DNA of 64,000 nt from Streptomyces sp. NRRL S-646. Its GTDB lineage: Bacteria > Actinomycetota > Actinomycetes > Streptomycetales > Streptomycetaceae. Of the stretch, positions 18,499 to 27,317 are shown piece after piece. Below the pieces are notes generated by a model that worked only from the letters and a program-made list of their open reading frames with translations, was not told the DNA's origin and made no database searches. The translations under genes were made by a program, and so were the position numbers. The DNA is taken from the NCBI RefSeq assembly GCF_000720765.1, contig NZ_JODC01000001.1, positions 248,001 through 312,000 of the forward strand, in the 5' to 3' direction. The first letter of the stretch is position 1; each line of letters opens with the position of its first letter.

Positions 18499-19200
18499 TC
18501 AGTGCTTGGGTCGGTCGCCCGTCTCCGGCTGGTCCAGGTGCGTGGCGAGGACCGCGGCCTGCACGCGGCGTTGCACTCCGAGCTTGGCCAGTAGCCGGGA
18601 GATGTGGTTCTTGACGGTCTTCTCCGACAGATAGAGCTGCTTGCCGATCTCACGGTTGGTCAGTCCGTCCCCGATCAGCGCGAGGATCTCCCGCTCGCGC
18701 GGCGACAGGCCCGCCAACTCGGGCGCCACTGCGGGGGCTTCGGCGGGTTCCGTGCGCAGGGAGCGCATGAGCCGGGCGGTGGTGGCCGGGTCGAGCATGG
18801 ACTGGCCGGAGGCGACGGTGCGGACCGCCGAGATCAGGTCGGAGCCCTTGATCTGCTTGAGGACATAGCCGGAGGCGCCGGCCATGATGGCGTCCAGGAG
18901 GGCGTCCTCGTCGTCGAACGAGGTGAGCATGAGCACGGCGAGCTCGGGCATCCGGCTGCGCAGGTCCCGGCAGACGGAGATGCCGTCGCCGTCGGGCAGA
19001 CGTACGTCCAGGACGGCGACGTGGGGGCGCACAGCGGGAGCGCGGACTAGGGCGTGCTCGACGTTCTCGGCATCGCCGACGACGGAAATGTCCGGCTCGG
19101 CATCGAGCAGGTCGGCCAGCCCGCGTCGGACGACCTCGTGGTCGTCGAGCAGGAAGACGCGGATCGGGTCCTGCGCCGTGAAGATACGTGCCTCGGTCAT
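18499..19200 (-). CDS. DevR/DosR-like NarL-family response regulator
   Basis: 233 residues. Receiver at about 13-130 with acidic pair D19/D20, phosphorylatable D65 (VAVLDVRLPDGDG) and Lys in GYVLKQIKG. LuxR-type helix-turn-helix at about 160-225 (LSPREREILALIGDGLTN, EKTVKNHISRLL). The start has AAGGAGGGG 6 nt upstream. Sequence and context match the DevR/DosR and Streptomyces OsdR group that switches on dormancy genes under low oxygen or NO. The probable partner is the haem-GAF kinase at 11062. It converges with the broken USP gene. Confidence 0.9.
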   Translation of the reverse strand: MTEARIFTAQDPIRVFLLDDHEVVRRGLADLLDAEPDISVVGDAENVEHALVRAPAVRPHVAVLDVRLPDGDGISVCRDLRSRMPELAVLMLTSFDDEDALLDAIMAGASGYVLKQIKGSDLISAVRTVASGQSMLDPATTARLMRSLRTEPAEAPAVAPELAGLSPREREILALIGDGLTNREIGKQLYLSEKTVKNHISRLLAKLGVQRRVQAAVLATHLDQPETGDRPKH

Positions 19201-19286
19201 GTCGACCCCTCCTTCCCCGGATGTATGACGCACGGGCTGCGGGCCGCACGTCACGACGATCATCACCTGTCAGGACCGGACGCACT

Positions 19287-19520
19287 AGGGCCGACCGGCC
19301 CCACTCGCCGCCACCGTACGCCGACCGGCCCCGTGGCCCGAAGAGGCGGCTGCCTCTCCCGTAGACGGCGATCTGGTGAGACCTTTTAGGTGTGTCCGTC
19401 CTCATTGCGCCCGTAAGGGGGTGTGACAGATGCGGAACGTCAGACGCACGCAGGTCATGGGGTGGCGCTGGCGCAGCAATCCGCTGCGGAGGCACAGCGA
19501 TGTGGTGGAGGCGTGGATCG
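19287..19520 (+). repeat. 234-bp direct repeat, copy B
   Basis: Matches 4477-4710 with about eight mismatches and no indels. Here it is the natural upstream region and first codons of an intact gene, so this copy is probably the source. Confidence 0.85.
19288..19301. promoter_or_regulatory. candidate DevR/OsdR-type palindromic box
   Basis: GGGCCGACCGGCCC, with a second site ACGCCGACCGGCCC at 19318-19331, 98 bp upstream of the membrane-protein gene. The 30-bp separation (about three helical turns) would suit cooperative binding, as in DosR promoters. Confidence 0.5.
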
Positions 19521-20017
19521 TGCTGGCTGCCTGGACGGCCGCGACGGCCGGAGGGGTTGCCGCCGGGGTGGTCGGGTCGCAGGCCGCGGAGCACGTGGTG
19601 AACCAGGACCGGGCGGGCCGTCGGCCTGTGTCGGCGGTGGTTGTGAAGACCGTGCCCGGAAGCGGGCGGGACGTCGTCACCGGTGTGCGGTACGACCGGG
19701 TGCTGGCGACTGTGCGCTGGAGCGACGGGAAGGGGCCGGCCCGTACGGGCACGGTGGACGTGACGCCCACGGCGAAGCCGGGCAGTGAGGTCCGGGCCTG
19801 GACGGACGGGCGTGGTCGGCTGGTTGCGGCGCCGGTGAGTTCCACCGAGGCGGCAACGCGTGTGGTGCTGGCCGGAACCGGAGTCGGGCTGGCGACGGGG
19901 CTGACGGTTCTCGGCGGCGGACGGCTGGTACGGCTGCGCGTGCAGCGGCGGGCCACCGAGCGATGGGGAGCCGAATGGGAGCGGGTCGAACGGGAGTGGG
20001 GGCACAGGACAGGCTGA
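19430..20017 (+). CDS. Rv1733c-like membrane protein
   Basis: 195 residues. A basic N terminus (RWRSNPLRRHSDVVEAW) is followed by a membrane helix at about 28-50, an extracytoplasmic domain to about 140 (VLATVRWSDGKGPARTGTVD), a second helix at about 145-168, and a short charged tail ending EWERVEREWGH. The family includes Rv1733c, a DosR-regulon membrane antigen of unknown function. Two half-conserved palindromes and the leader are shared with the fragment at 4620. Another intact paralogue is at 29873. Confidence 0.85.
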   Translation: MRNVRRTQVMGWRWRSNPLRRHSDVVEAWIVLAAWTAATAGGVAAGVVGSQAAEHVVNQDRAGRRPVSAVVVKTVPGSGRDVVTGVRYDRVLATVRWSDGKGPARTGTVDVTPTAKPGSEVRAWTDGRGRLVAAPVSSTEAATRVVLAGTGVGLATGLTVLGGGRLVRLRVQRRATERWGAEWERVEREWGHRTG

Positions 20018-20072
20018 GACGACTGGCCGGCAGCCGGGATGGTGGCGCGGGTCAGATCGCCGGCCGGTCCTG

Positions 20073-20738
20073 TCAGTCGTGTCCGTCGAGCCCGTCGCGT
20101 CCGTCGAGTGCGAACTCCACGTCCACGACCCCCTCGATCGCCCGGACCAGGCGCGCGGCCACCGGGACGAGGGAGGCGTCGCGGACCCGGCCGCCGAGCG
20201 TCACGACCCCGTCGCGGACCTCGACGCGTAGCGCAGAGGCCGGTGCCGGGAGCAGGTACGAGACGATTTCCCGCCGCACCTCCCCGGCGATCTCCTCGTC
20301 GTCCCGCAGGAACACCTTGAGCAGGTCCGCCCGGCTGACGATGCCCTCCAGCCGCCCGCTGTCGTCGACCACCGGCAGACGCTTGACCTGGGCCCGGGCC
20401 ATCTCCCGCGCGGCCTGCGCGAGCGTGGCGTCCGTCCGTACGGTGAGGGCGGGTGAGGTCATCAGCTCGCCGGCGGTGACCGAGCCGGCCTTCGCGAGGT
20501 CGGACAGCCGCCGCAGCTGTGTGTACCGGTCGGGATCGCTGTCGCGGAACTCCTCCTTGGGCAGCAGATCGGCCTCGGAGACGACCCCCACGACCCGGTT
20601 CCCGCCGTCCACCACGGGTACCGCACTGACCTTCCGGTCCTGCATGGTCCGCACGATGTCCTTGAAGGCCGCCTCGCGGCCGACGGCGGCTACGGTGCGG
20701 GTCATCACGTCACTCACGATGTGCGGGGATGCGTGCAC
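20073..20738 (-). CDS. CBS-pair and BON domain protein
   Basis: 221 residues from GTG with GGAGG 6 nt upstream. Two CBS motifs at about 8-60 and 90-145 (VSAVPVVDGGNRVVGVVSEADLL; VKRLPVVDDSGRLEGIVSRADLL), of which SGRLEGIVSRADLL is typical, are followed by a BON domain at about 150-215 (VEVRDGVVTLGGRVRD). CBS pairs bind adenosine nucleotides such as AMP, ATP or c-di-AMP; BON domains bind lipids. It probably senses energy state at the membrane. It lies 43 bp downstream of the cNMP-binding gene in the same direction, so an operon is likely. Confidence 0.88.
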   Translation of the reverse strand: MHASPHIVSDVMTRTVAAVGREAAFKDIVRTMQDRKVSAVPVVDGGNRVVGVVSEADLLPKEEFRDSDPDRYTQLRRLSDLAKAGSVTAGELMTSPALTVRTDATLAQAAREMARAQVKRLPVVDDSGRLEGIVSRADLLKVFLRDDEEIAGEVRREIVSYLLPAPASALRVEVRDGVVTLGGRVRDASLVPVAARLVRAIEGVVDVEFALDGRDGLDGHD

Positions 20739-20781
20739 GACGCCTCCTTGATCGCGTCGGTCCTCCCGGCGGCGGGCAGGT

Positions 20782-21246
20782 TCACCGCCCGTTGCCACTG
20801 CCGTAGGGGGCGTACAGGTCCAGCAGCCGCACCCGGGCCGCTTGCAGCCGGTGGGCCACGACCTCGCCCACCCACCGGGCGACGGTCCGTCCGAACACGG
20901 GGTCCTCCTGGCAGATCGTCCGCACGGTCGTGGCGTCGAACTCGTACGCCCGCAGCGGCGAAGCCGCCTCGGCGCCGAGATGCCAGGTGTACGGGGCGAA
21001 CAGCCAGGACCAGCCGACCAGTTCGTTGTGCCCGAGGGACTCGATGACGGCCGCCCGGCGGCCGGGCACACGCATGTCGAGATCGACGGTGCCGGTGCGG
21101 ATGATCCAGAACCGGTCGGCGTGACCGCCCTCCTCGAAGAGCCGGGTACCTTCGGGGAACGACACCTCCCGGGCGATCTGCATCAGCCGCTGCCGGTGCT
21201 CGGCAGGCAGCGCCCGCGGCATGCTTGTGGTTGCGGGAGCGTTCAT
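20782..21246 (-). CDS. cyclic nucleotide-binding domain protein
   Basis: 154 residues forming a single cNMP-binding beta roll (FPEGTRLFEEGGHADRFWII, GHNELVGWSWLF), with a C-terminal helix but no DNA-binding domain. Stand-alone members are found near universal stress proteins and may control a partner through nucleotide or lipid binding. Upstream of the CBS-BON gene and divergent from the small membrane protein at 21445, with a palindromic box between them. Confidence 0.85.
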   Translation of the reverse strand: MNAPATTSMPRALPAEHRQRLMQIAREVSFPEGTRLFEEGGHADRFWIIRTGTVDLDMRVPGRRAAVIESLGHNELVGWSWLFAPYTWHLGAEAASPLRAYEFDATTVRTICQEDPVFGRTVARWVGEVVAHRLQAARVRLLDLYAPYGSGNGR

Positions 21247-21335
21247 GGCGTGCCTCCACTCAGGCGTACGGAGCTACCACCCCCAGCGTGTGCACCCGGC
21301 CCGGAACGGACCAGGGGCCACCCGGCCCCACAACC

Positions 21336-21349
21336 GGGCCGACCGGCGG
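21336..21349. promoter_or_regulatory. candidate DevR/OsdR-type box in a divergent promoter region
   Basis: GGGCCGACCGGCGG lies 90-95 bp from both the cNMP-protein start (minus) and the small membrane protein start (plus). GGGGCCACCCGGCCCC at 21314-21329 is a second dyad nearby. Confidence 0.4.
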
Positions 21350-21444
21350 TGCGCGCCGCCTCTGTGGCACGCTGTGCCGCCCGCCCGCCCGCAGTTCGAT
21401 GTCGGTGAGAGAGCCACCCGAGAGAGCGGAGAGGGGGGAACACC

Positions 21445-21666
21445 ATGGGTACGAGCCTGACTCCGGAGTTCTGGCGGCAGGCCGCCGTTCTCCTGGTGAT
21501 CGCCATGGCGGTCACCTTTGTGCTCAGCGCGGCACTGGATGCGCTGGTCCTGCGGCAGCAGCGCCGTGCCGCACGGCGGCCGTCGGGCACGGGGACGTTC
21601 GCATTGACCGGGATGACCGGGACGACGGCGCGCCGGCCCGTCGTGCGGACGCCCGTGAAGAGCTGA
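21445..21666 (+). CDS. small single-pass membrane protein of unknown function
   Basis: 73 residues with one hydrophobic helix at about 12-33 (AVLLVIAMAVTFVLSAALDA) and a basic C-terminal half. GAGAGGGGGGAAC precedes the ATG. No family was recognised. It ends 5 bp from the convergent SulP gene. A candidate stress box lies about 95 bp upstream, consistent with membership of the island. Confidence 0.65.
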   Translation: MGTSLTPEFWRQAAVLLVIAMAVTFVLSAALDALVLRQQRRAARRPSGTGTFALTGMTGTTARRPVVRTPVKS

Positions 21667-21671
21667 CCGGC

Positions 21672-23369
21672 CTAGCCCTCGCGGCACCACTTCCGATACG
21701 CCGTCACGGCGGTCGGCAGGGTCGGAAAGATCAGGTCCCTGCCCACCGCTTCGGTGAGCCCGTACGCCTCCAGGTCGTCCAGGAGGTCCTGTTTCACCCG
21801 CGCGAGGGCGAATACGATGCCGCGGCGGGTGAGTTCGCGGCGCAGCTCGTCGACCGCGTCCAGGGCGGTGATGTCCACCTCCACGTTCGCCTCGGTGTTG
21901 AGGACGAACCAGCGGACCGGGGTGGTCTGTTCGTCCACCGCGGCCAGGGCCCGGCGGTGGAAGTCCTGCGCGTTGGCGAAGAAGAGCGGGGAGTCGTAGC
22001 GGTAGACCAGCAGGCCCGGGATGGTCCGGGCCTGCGGGTAGTCGTCCACGTCGTGCATGCCGGCGACGCCCGGCACCAGCCCTTCGACGGCGTCGTGCGG
22101 CCGCGCCACCCGGCTCAGCAGCTCCGCCACGGACAGACCGACGGCGACGATCACGCCGTAGAGGATGTCCAGGGTCAGCACCCCGGCCAGACAGCCGAGC
22201 GCCAGCAGCAGTTCGCGCCGCCGGAAGGAGGCCAGTCGGCGAAAGCCGGCGAGGTCGATCATGCGAACGGCGGCGTACACCACGATCGCGCCCAGCACGG
22301 CCGACGGCGTGTGGGTCAGCAGCGGGCTGAGGAACAGCAGCACGGCGACGACCACCAGACCTGCCACCAGCGAGTACGCCTGGCTCCGCGCCCCCGTCGA
22401 GGAGGCGAGCGCGGTGCGGCTGGCGCTGCTGCTCACCGGAAAGCCGTGCAGACAGGCGGCCCCGAGATTGGCCGCGCCGAGGGCCAGGAACTCCTGGTTG
22501 GCATCCAGTTCCGAGCCGTCCTCGTTGGCAGCGGTGAAGCCCCGGGCGGTGAGAATGAAGTCGGTGTACGCGACCAGGAGGACACCCAGGGCGGGCAGCA
22601 CCAGGTCCGGCAGCTGCGTGAGGTCCGGCAGGGCGAAGTCGGGCAGGCCCGCGGGTACCGCGCCGATCACCTTGATGCCGTGTCGGACGTCCAGGTCGAA
22701 GGCGGCCACGGACGCGGTGCCCAGCACCAGGACCAGGAGCGGTCCGGGCGCCAGAGGGAGCCATCGCCGGACCGCGAACAGGAGCACGATCGTGGCGGCG
22801 GAGAACACCACCGTGGCCGGGTGGGCCTGCCCCAGGTGACGTAGGAAGGACCACAGCTGGGGGAAGAACGTCGAGCCTGTCGTGGGTACCCCGGTCAGCT
22901 TGGTCAGCTGGTCCACGACCATGATCAGGGCCACACCCGCCAGATAGCCGATCAGGACGGGACGGGACAGCAGGTCGGCGACGAAGCCCAGGCGCAGCAC
23001 CCGCGCGGCCAGGCAGAGCAGACCGACCGTGGCTGCGAGCGTCGTGGCCAGCGTGGCGTAGCGGCCCGGGTCGGAACCGGCGAGGGGAGCCACCACGGCG
23101 GCCGTCATCAGCGCGGCCGTCGTCTCGGGGCCCACCGACAGCAGCCGTGACGTGCCCAGCACGGCGTACAGCGCGAGCGAGGGAAGGATCGCCCACAGCC
23201 CGGTGACCGGCTGCAGGCCGGCCACGCTTGCGTACGCCATCACCTGCGGCACGAGATAGGCGGCCACCGTCACCCCGGCCAGCAGGTCGCCGCGCAGCCA
23301 GGAGCGGCGGTACCCGCTCAGCGCGGCAATCCCGGGCGCCGCACGGCGCCACCGCGAAGCCTGCGACAT
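21672..23369 (-). CDS. SulP-family anion transporter with STAS domain
   Basis: 565 residues with about 12 membrane helices, including the family motif VYAAVRMIDLAGFRRL and QVMAYASVAGLQPVTGLWA, of which AYASVAGLQPVTGLW is characteristic. A C-terminal STAS domain spans about 440-555 (VNVEVDITALDAVDELR). SulP proteins move sulfate, bicarbonate or other anions; substrate is not evident. Divergent from the USP gene at 23584 with a shared palindromic box between them. Confidence 0.9.
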   Translation of the reverse strand: MSQASRWRRAAPGIAALSGYRRSWLRGDLLAGVTVAAYLVPQVMAYASVAGLQPVTGLWAILPSLALYAVLGTSRLLSVGPETTAALMTAAVVAPLAGSDPGRYATLATTLAATVGLLCLAARVLRLGFVADLLSRPVLIGYLAGVALIMVVDQLTKLTGVPTTGSTFFPQLWSFLRHLGQAHPATVVFSAATIVLLFAVRRWLPLAPGPLLVLVLGTASVAAFDLDVRHGIKVIGAVPAGLPDFALPDLTQLPDLVLPALGVLLVAYTDFILTARGFTAANEDGSELDANQEFLALGAANLGAACLHGFPVSSSASRTALASSTGARSQAYSLVAGLVVVAVLLFLSPLLTHTPSAVLGAIVVYAAVRMIDLAGFRRLASFRRRELLLALGCLAGVLTLDILYGVIVAVGLSVAELLSRVARPHDAVEGLVPGVAGMHDVDDYPQARTIPGLLVYRYDSPLFFANAQDFHRRALAAVDEQTTPVRWFVLNTEANVEVDITALDAVDELRRELTRRGIVFALARVKQDLLDDLEAYGLTEAVGRDLIFPTLPTAVTAYRKWCREG

Positions 23370-23488
23370 GGATCTCCTCTCGCCGCCTGCCTCAAGAATC
23401 CACTGCGGTGCCGCCTACCGCGAGAGCCTGCAGTGTCGCCGTCCCAACGGGACGTGCGGAATGGGCCGTTCAGCCGTGTGGCCGCCTT

Positions 23489-23502
23489 GGGCCGGTCGGT
23501 CC
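23489..23502. promoter_or_regulatory. candidate DevR/OsdR-type box between SulP and USP genes
   Basis: GGGCCGGTCGGTCC lies 81 bp upstream of the USP gene and 120 bp upstream of the divergent SulP gene. A looser GGGCCGTTCAGCCG is at 23463-23476. Confidence 0.45.
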
Positions 23503-23583
23503 CGGCCGGGGACATGCGGCCCCTGCAGCACCACAGCGCCCGAACCGATGCTGGAAGCGGATCCCCGACCAGGAGGCAGAATC

Positions 23584-24522
23584 ATGGTGCGCACCGTTGT
23601 CGCAGGCATGGACGGCTCGCCCGAGAGCCGCGCCGCGGTGATGGGGGCACCTCCCACGCCTTTGAGGCAGTGGGGGAGGGCGGCCCGCGAGGCGAAGCTG
23701 CGCGGTCTGCCGTTGAAGATCGTCCATGTGTGGGAGCCCGTGCCGCAGTCCATGGCCCAGGCCCCGCTGCTCGGCCCGGAGACGCTGCAGCACTGGACCG
23801 AACGGATCCCGCGCGAGACCGCCGAGGGCGTCCGGCTGCGCCACACCGGAGTGCAGGTGAGCGTGGAGCAACTGAGCGGGCCGCCCGCCGACGTGCTGAC
23901 CAAGGAGGCCGAGGACGCCGAACTGCTCGTGCTCGGCTCCCGCGGACTCAGCGGCATCGGCGGGTTCCTGATCGGCTCCGTCGGCCACTCCGTCCTCGCA
24001 CACGCCCGGCGTCCTGTGGTGCTGGTCCGGGCCGGCGAACAAGCCGCCGACGAGCACGAGCCGGACCCGGTAGGCATCCCTTCGGCGGCCACCGGGTACC
24101 GGCCCGTCGTCCTCGGCCTCGACCCCACCGACCCGGACGACTCGGTGATCGGATTCGTCTTCGACGAGGCGACCCGGCGCTCCGCCGTACTGCGGGTCCT
24201 GTACGGCTGGAACCTGCCGCCGTACTACACCTACGGCCTCGCCGCCGACCGGGACTACCACAACGAGATCATCCGGCAGCAGTCCGCCGCCCTGGCCGAG
24301 GCCCTGCGCCCCTGGCGCCAGAAGTACCCGGACGTGGACGTGGTGGAGGAGTCCCGGGCCGGCAGCGCCGCCGACCACCTGACCGACGCCTCCCGGGACG
24401 CCTCGCTGGTCGTCTTCGGCCGCCGCATCCGCCGGGGTCCGGTCGGCCTCCACATCGGCCCCGTCACGCACGCCGTCCTGCACCACGCCGCCGCCCCCGT
24501 CGCGGTCGTCGCCCACAACTGA
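23584..24522 (+). CDS. tandem-domain universal stress protein with an internal repeat insertion
   Basis: 312 residues with two USP domains (about 3-155 and 170-310). The first has the ATP-binding loop G-x2-G-x9-G-S (GSRGLSGIGGFLIGSVG). Oddly, where homologues read AAVDWAAREAKLRG this one reads AAV, then 13 extra residues (MGAPPTPLRQWGR), then AAREAKLRG. The insert is encoded by a Streptomyces-type palindromic repeat and keeps frame. It falls in the first helix after the nucleotide-binding VDGS-like motif, so folding or binding may be altered. AGGAGG precedes the ATG. AdhP follows by 25 bp. Confidence 0.85.
   Translation: MVRTVVAGMDGSPESRAAVMGAPPTPLRQWGRAAREAKLRGLPLKIVHVWEPVPQSMAQAPLLGPETLQHWTERIPRETAEGVRLRHTGVQVSVEQLSGPPADVLTKEAEDAELLVLGSRGLSGIGGFLIGSVGHSVLAHARRPVVLVRAGEQAADEHEPDPVGIPSAATGYRPVVLGLDPTDPDDSVIGFVFDEATRRSAVLRVLYGWNLPPYYTYGLAADRDYHNEIIRQQSAALAEALRPWRQKYPDVDVVEESRAGSAADHLTDASRDASLVVFGRRIRRGPVGLHIGPVTHAVLHHAAAPVAVVAHN
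23641..23679 (+). repeat. 39-bp palindromic repeat inserted inside a coding sequence
   Basis: The insert reads GGGGGCACCTCCCAC, a GC loop, then GTGGGGGAGG, folding into a hairpin. It resembles the GGGGGCACCTCCC...GGGGGAGG elements scattered between genes in Streptomyces. Its 39 bp are a multiple of three and contain no stop, so the host USP frame stays open. Confidence 0.7.
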
Positions 24523-24547
24523 CGCCCATCACTGAGGAGTTGACCCC

Positions 24548-25570
24548 ATGAAGGCAGCGGTCGTACGAGCCTTCGGCGAGCCCCTGGTCATCGAGGAGCG
24601 CCCCGACCCCGAACCCGGCCCCGGCCAGGTCCGCATCCGTGTCGAGGCCTCCGGGCTGTGCCACACCGACATCCACGCGGCGCACGGCGACTGGCCTGTG
24701 AAGCCCATCCCGCCGTTCGTGCCCGGTCACGAGGGCGTCGGCCTGATCGAGAAGCTCGGCGACGGCGTCACCCGTCTGAGCGTGGGGGACCGGGTCGCCG
24801 TGCCGTGGCTCGGGAAGGCCTGCGGGCGGTGCGAGCACTGCCTGTCCGGCTGGGAGACGCTGTGCGAGCAGCAGATCAACACCGGCTACGGCTGCGACGG
24901 CGGATACGCCGAGAAGATGCTGGCCTGGGCCGACTTCGCGCAACCGGTGCCCGAAGGCGTCGGCGCCTTCGAAGCCGCCCCACTGACCTGCGCCGGCGTC
25001 ACCACGTACAAGGCACTCAAGGTCGCAGGCGTCCGGCCCGCCCAGCTCGTCGCGATCTCCGGCATCGGCGGCCTCGGCCACCTGGCCGTCCAGTACGCGA
25101 AGATCGCCGGAGCCACCGTCGCGGCCGTAGACGTCACCGACGAGAAGCTCGAACTGGCCACGGAACTCGGCGCCGACCTCGTCATCGACGCCCGCAAGCA
25201 GGACGTCGGCGCAGTGCTGAGGCAGCACGGCGGCGCCCACGCGGCGATCGCCCTGGCCGTGAACGAGGCCGCGTTCACCGCCGTGAACTCCGGGTTGCGG
25301 CGCGGCGGGAAGCTGGTGATGGTGGCACTGCCGGCGCACGGCACCATCCAGGTCCCGATCTTCGACACCGTCCTGAACGGCACCTCGGTGATCGGCTCGA
25401 TCGTGGGCACCCGACAGGACCTCGCCGAGGTCTTCCAACTGCATGCGGCGGGCCGCACCAGGGTCATCCACGAGACCCGCCCGCTCGCCGCGGTCAACGA
25501 AGCCATCGACGAGGTGCTGCGCGGGCAGGTCAAGGCCCGCATCGTGTTCGACCTCGGTACGGGAAGGTGA
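24548..25570 (+). CDS. adhP: zinc-dependent alcohol dehydrogenase, AdhP type
   Basis: 340 residues. Catalytic zinc ligands are visible in SGLCHTDIHA and GHEGVG, structural zinc cysteines in ACGRCEHCLSGWETLC, and the NAD-binding motif in GIGGLGHLAVQYAKIAG. The enzyme interconverts primary alcohols and aldehydes with NAD, regenerating NAD+ when respiration is limited. Start preceded by GAGGAG. Same direction and close spacing with USP genes on both sides (25 and 5 bp) indicates an operon. Likely driven by the box upstream of 23584. Confidence 0.93.
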   Translation: MKAAVVRAFGEPLVIEERPDPEPGPGQVRIRVEASGLCHTDIHAAHGDWPVKPIPPFVPGHEGVGLIEKLGDGVTRLSVGDRVAVPWLGKACGRCEHCLSGWETLCEQQINTGYGCDGGYAEKMLAWADFAQPVPEGVGAFEAAPLTCAGVTTYKALKVAGVRPAQLVAISGIGGLGHLAVQYAKIAGATVAAVDVTDEKLELATELGADLVIDARKQDVGAVLRQHGGAHAAIALAVNEAAFTAVNSGLRRGGKLVMVALPAHGTIQVPIFDTVLNGTSVIGSIVGTRQDLAEVFQLHAAGRTRVIHETRPLAAVNEAIDEVLRGQVKARIVFDLGTGR

Positions 25571-25575
25571 GGACG

Positions 25576-26448
25576 ATGGATCTCCCTCTGGTCGTGGGCG
25601 TGGACGGCTCCGAGCCGAGCCTGCGTGCCGTCGACTGGGCGGCCGACGAGGCCGTGCTGCGCGGAGTGGAGCTACGGGCCGTGTACGCCTCGCTGTGGGA
25701 GCGCTACGAGGGCACCGCCCTCGCCACGGACCTCGGGAAGCCGTCCGAGGCCGTGCTCGCCCAGGACGTCGTCGAGCTCGCGGCCCGGCGGGCCCACAAC
25801 CGCCATCCGGACCTGAAGGTGACGCGGGTGGTGCTGCCGGAGGAGCCCGAGTACGCCCTGGTGCACGAGGGGCGTCAGGCCTCCGCGCTGGTGGTGGGCA
25901 GCCGTGGCCGCAGCGGCGTCGCGGAGTTTCTGCTCGGTTCCGTCAGTCTGTCCGTGGCCGCGCACGCCGACTGCCCGGTGATCGTGCTGCGCGGCAGCCA
26001 CGACAAGCAGGCGGTGCCGGGCACCCACCACCGTGTCCTCCTCGGCGTCGGCGAGGACGGGGCCGAGTCGTCGGCCGTGCGCTTCGCCGTCGACGAGGCG
26101 CGCCGCCGCGGGGCGCGCCTGGAGGCCGTACGAGCCTGGCGGTGCCCCGCGCACGAGAGCACCGACCACCCGCTCATGGCCGGGGAACCCGCCCGGCTGC
26201 ACGAGGAGCGGGCCGTGGCCGCGCTGGAGAAGGCGCTGCTCGACGTGCCGGCGGACGCCGACGTGCACCGCCGCACCGTTGAGGGCCACGCCCGCAGGGT
26301 CCTGGCGGACCTCTCGCACGGCGCCGACCTGCTGGTCGTGGGGGCCAAGCGGCGCGAGGGGCGGTTCGGGCTCCAGCTCGGCCGGGTCGCCCACGCGGTG
26401 CTGCACCACTCGGCCTGCCCGGTCGCCGTCGTACCGCAGCGGGCGTGA
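25576..26448 (+). CDS. tandem-domain universal stress protein
   Basis: 290 residues with two USP domains. Domain 1 starts LVVGVDGSEPSLRAVDWAADEA, shown here by VVGVDGSEPSLRAVDWAAD, and carries the ATP loop GSRGRSGVAEFLLGSVS. Domain 2 ends GADLLVVGAKRREGRFGLQLG with HSACPVAVVPQ, a looser loop. Such tandem USPs are the commonest members of actinobacterial dormancy regulons, where they bind ATP and influence metabolism. It follows adhP by 5 bp and converges with ppk2, whose end is 14 bp away. Confidence 0.92.
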   Translation: MDLPLVVGVDGSEPSLRAVDWAADEAVLRGVELRAVYASLWERYEGTALATDLGKPSEAVLAQDVVELAARRAHNRHPDLKVTRVVLPEEPEYALVHEGRQASALVVGSRGRSGVAEFLLGSVSLSVAAHADCPVIVLRGSHDKQAVPGTHHRVLLGVGEDGAESSAVRFAVDEARRRGARLEAVRAWRCPAHESTDHPLMAGEPARLHEERAVAALEKALLDVPADADVHRRTVEGHARRVLADLSHGADLLVVGAKRREGRFGLQLGRVAHAVLHHSACPVAVVPQRA

Positions 26449-26462
26449 GGGCCGTGACCGGC

Positions 26463-27266
26463 TTACAGGTTCGCCGCGTGATCGGGGACGTAGGTCTGCA
26501 GGTCACGTGGCGAGCGCCGGTAGCCGGTCGAGTCCGGACGGTCCGGCAGCTCCAGCACCGGGGGCGGCACATCGTGGTACGGCACCGAATCCAGCAGATG
26601 GGCGATCATGTTGAGTCGTGCCCGGCGCTTGTCGTCGCTCTCCACGACGAACCACGGTGCCTCGGTGATGTCGGTGTGCACCATCATCTCGTCCTTGGCC
26701 CGGGAGTACGCCTCCCAGCGGGTGATCGACTCCAGGTCCATGGGCGACAGCTTCCAGCGCCGCAGCGGGTCCTCGAGCCGGCGCCGGAAGCGCTCCTGCT
26801 GTTCGGTGTCGCTCACCGAGAACCAGTACTTGCGCAGCACGATCCCGGCCTCCACCAGCATCCGCTCGAAGATCGGGCACTGCCGCTGGAAGAGCTGGTA
26901 CTCCTCCTTGGTGCAGAAGCCCATCACATGCTCGACCCCGGCCCGGTTGTACCAGGACCGGTCGAACAGCACGATCTCCCCGGCGGCCGGCAGATGCTCG
27001 ATGTACCGCTGGAAGTACCACTGGGTGCGTTCGCGCTCGGTCGGCTTCGGGAGGGCCGCGATCCGGGCGACGCGGGGGTTGAGGTGTTCGGCGACCCGCT
27101 TGATGGTGCCGCCCTTGCCGGCCGCGTCCCGTCCCTCGAAGACGACGACGAGGCGGGCGCCCTCCGCGCGCACCCACTCCTGCAGCTTCACCAACTCCGT
27201 CTGCAGGCGCAGCAGTTCCTTCTCGTACGTCTCGCGCGGCACCTTCGCCGCCTTCTTGCCGGCCAT
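26463..27266 (-). CDS. ppk2: polyphosphate kinase 2
   Basis: 267 residues. Walker A is GRDAAGKGG and the lid/Walker B region is LFDRSWYNRAGVEHVMGF. These are PPK2 hallmarks, with the single-domain length of class I enzymes that use polyphosphate to phosphorylate ADP or GDP. That supplies nucleotide triphosphates without respiration, fitting the island. The ATG at 27266 has GGAGGCGGCA directly upstream. It reads divergently from phosphoketolase (51-bp gap). Confidence 0.93.
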   Translation of the reverse strand: MAGKKAAKVPRETYEKELLRLQTELVKLQEWVRAEGARLVVVFEGRDAAGKGGTIKRVAEHLNPRVARIAALPKPTERERTQWYFQRYIEHLPAAGEIVLFDRSWYNRAGVEHVMGFCTKEEYQLFQRQCPIFERMLVEAGIVLRKYWFSVSDTEQQERFRRRLEDPLRRWKLSPMDLESITRWEAYSRAKDEMMVHTDITEAPWFVVESDDKRRARLNMIAHLLDSVPYHDVPPPVLELPDRPDSTGYRRSPRDLQTYVPDHAANL

Positions 27267-27317
27267 TGCCGCCTCCACTGCCCCGTTGACCTACGCCGAT
27301 GACTTCCGGAGCCCCTG

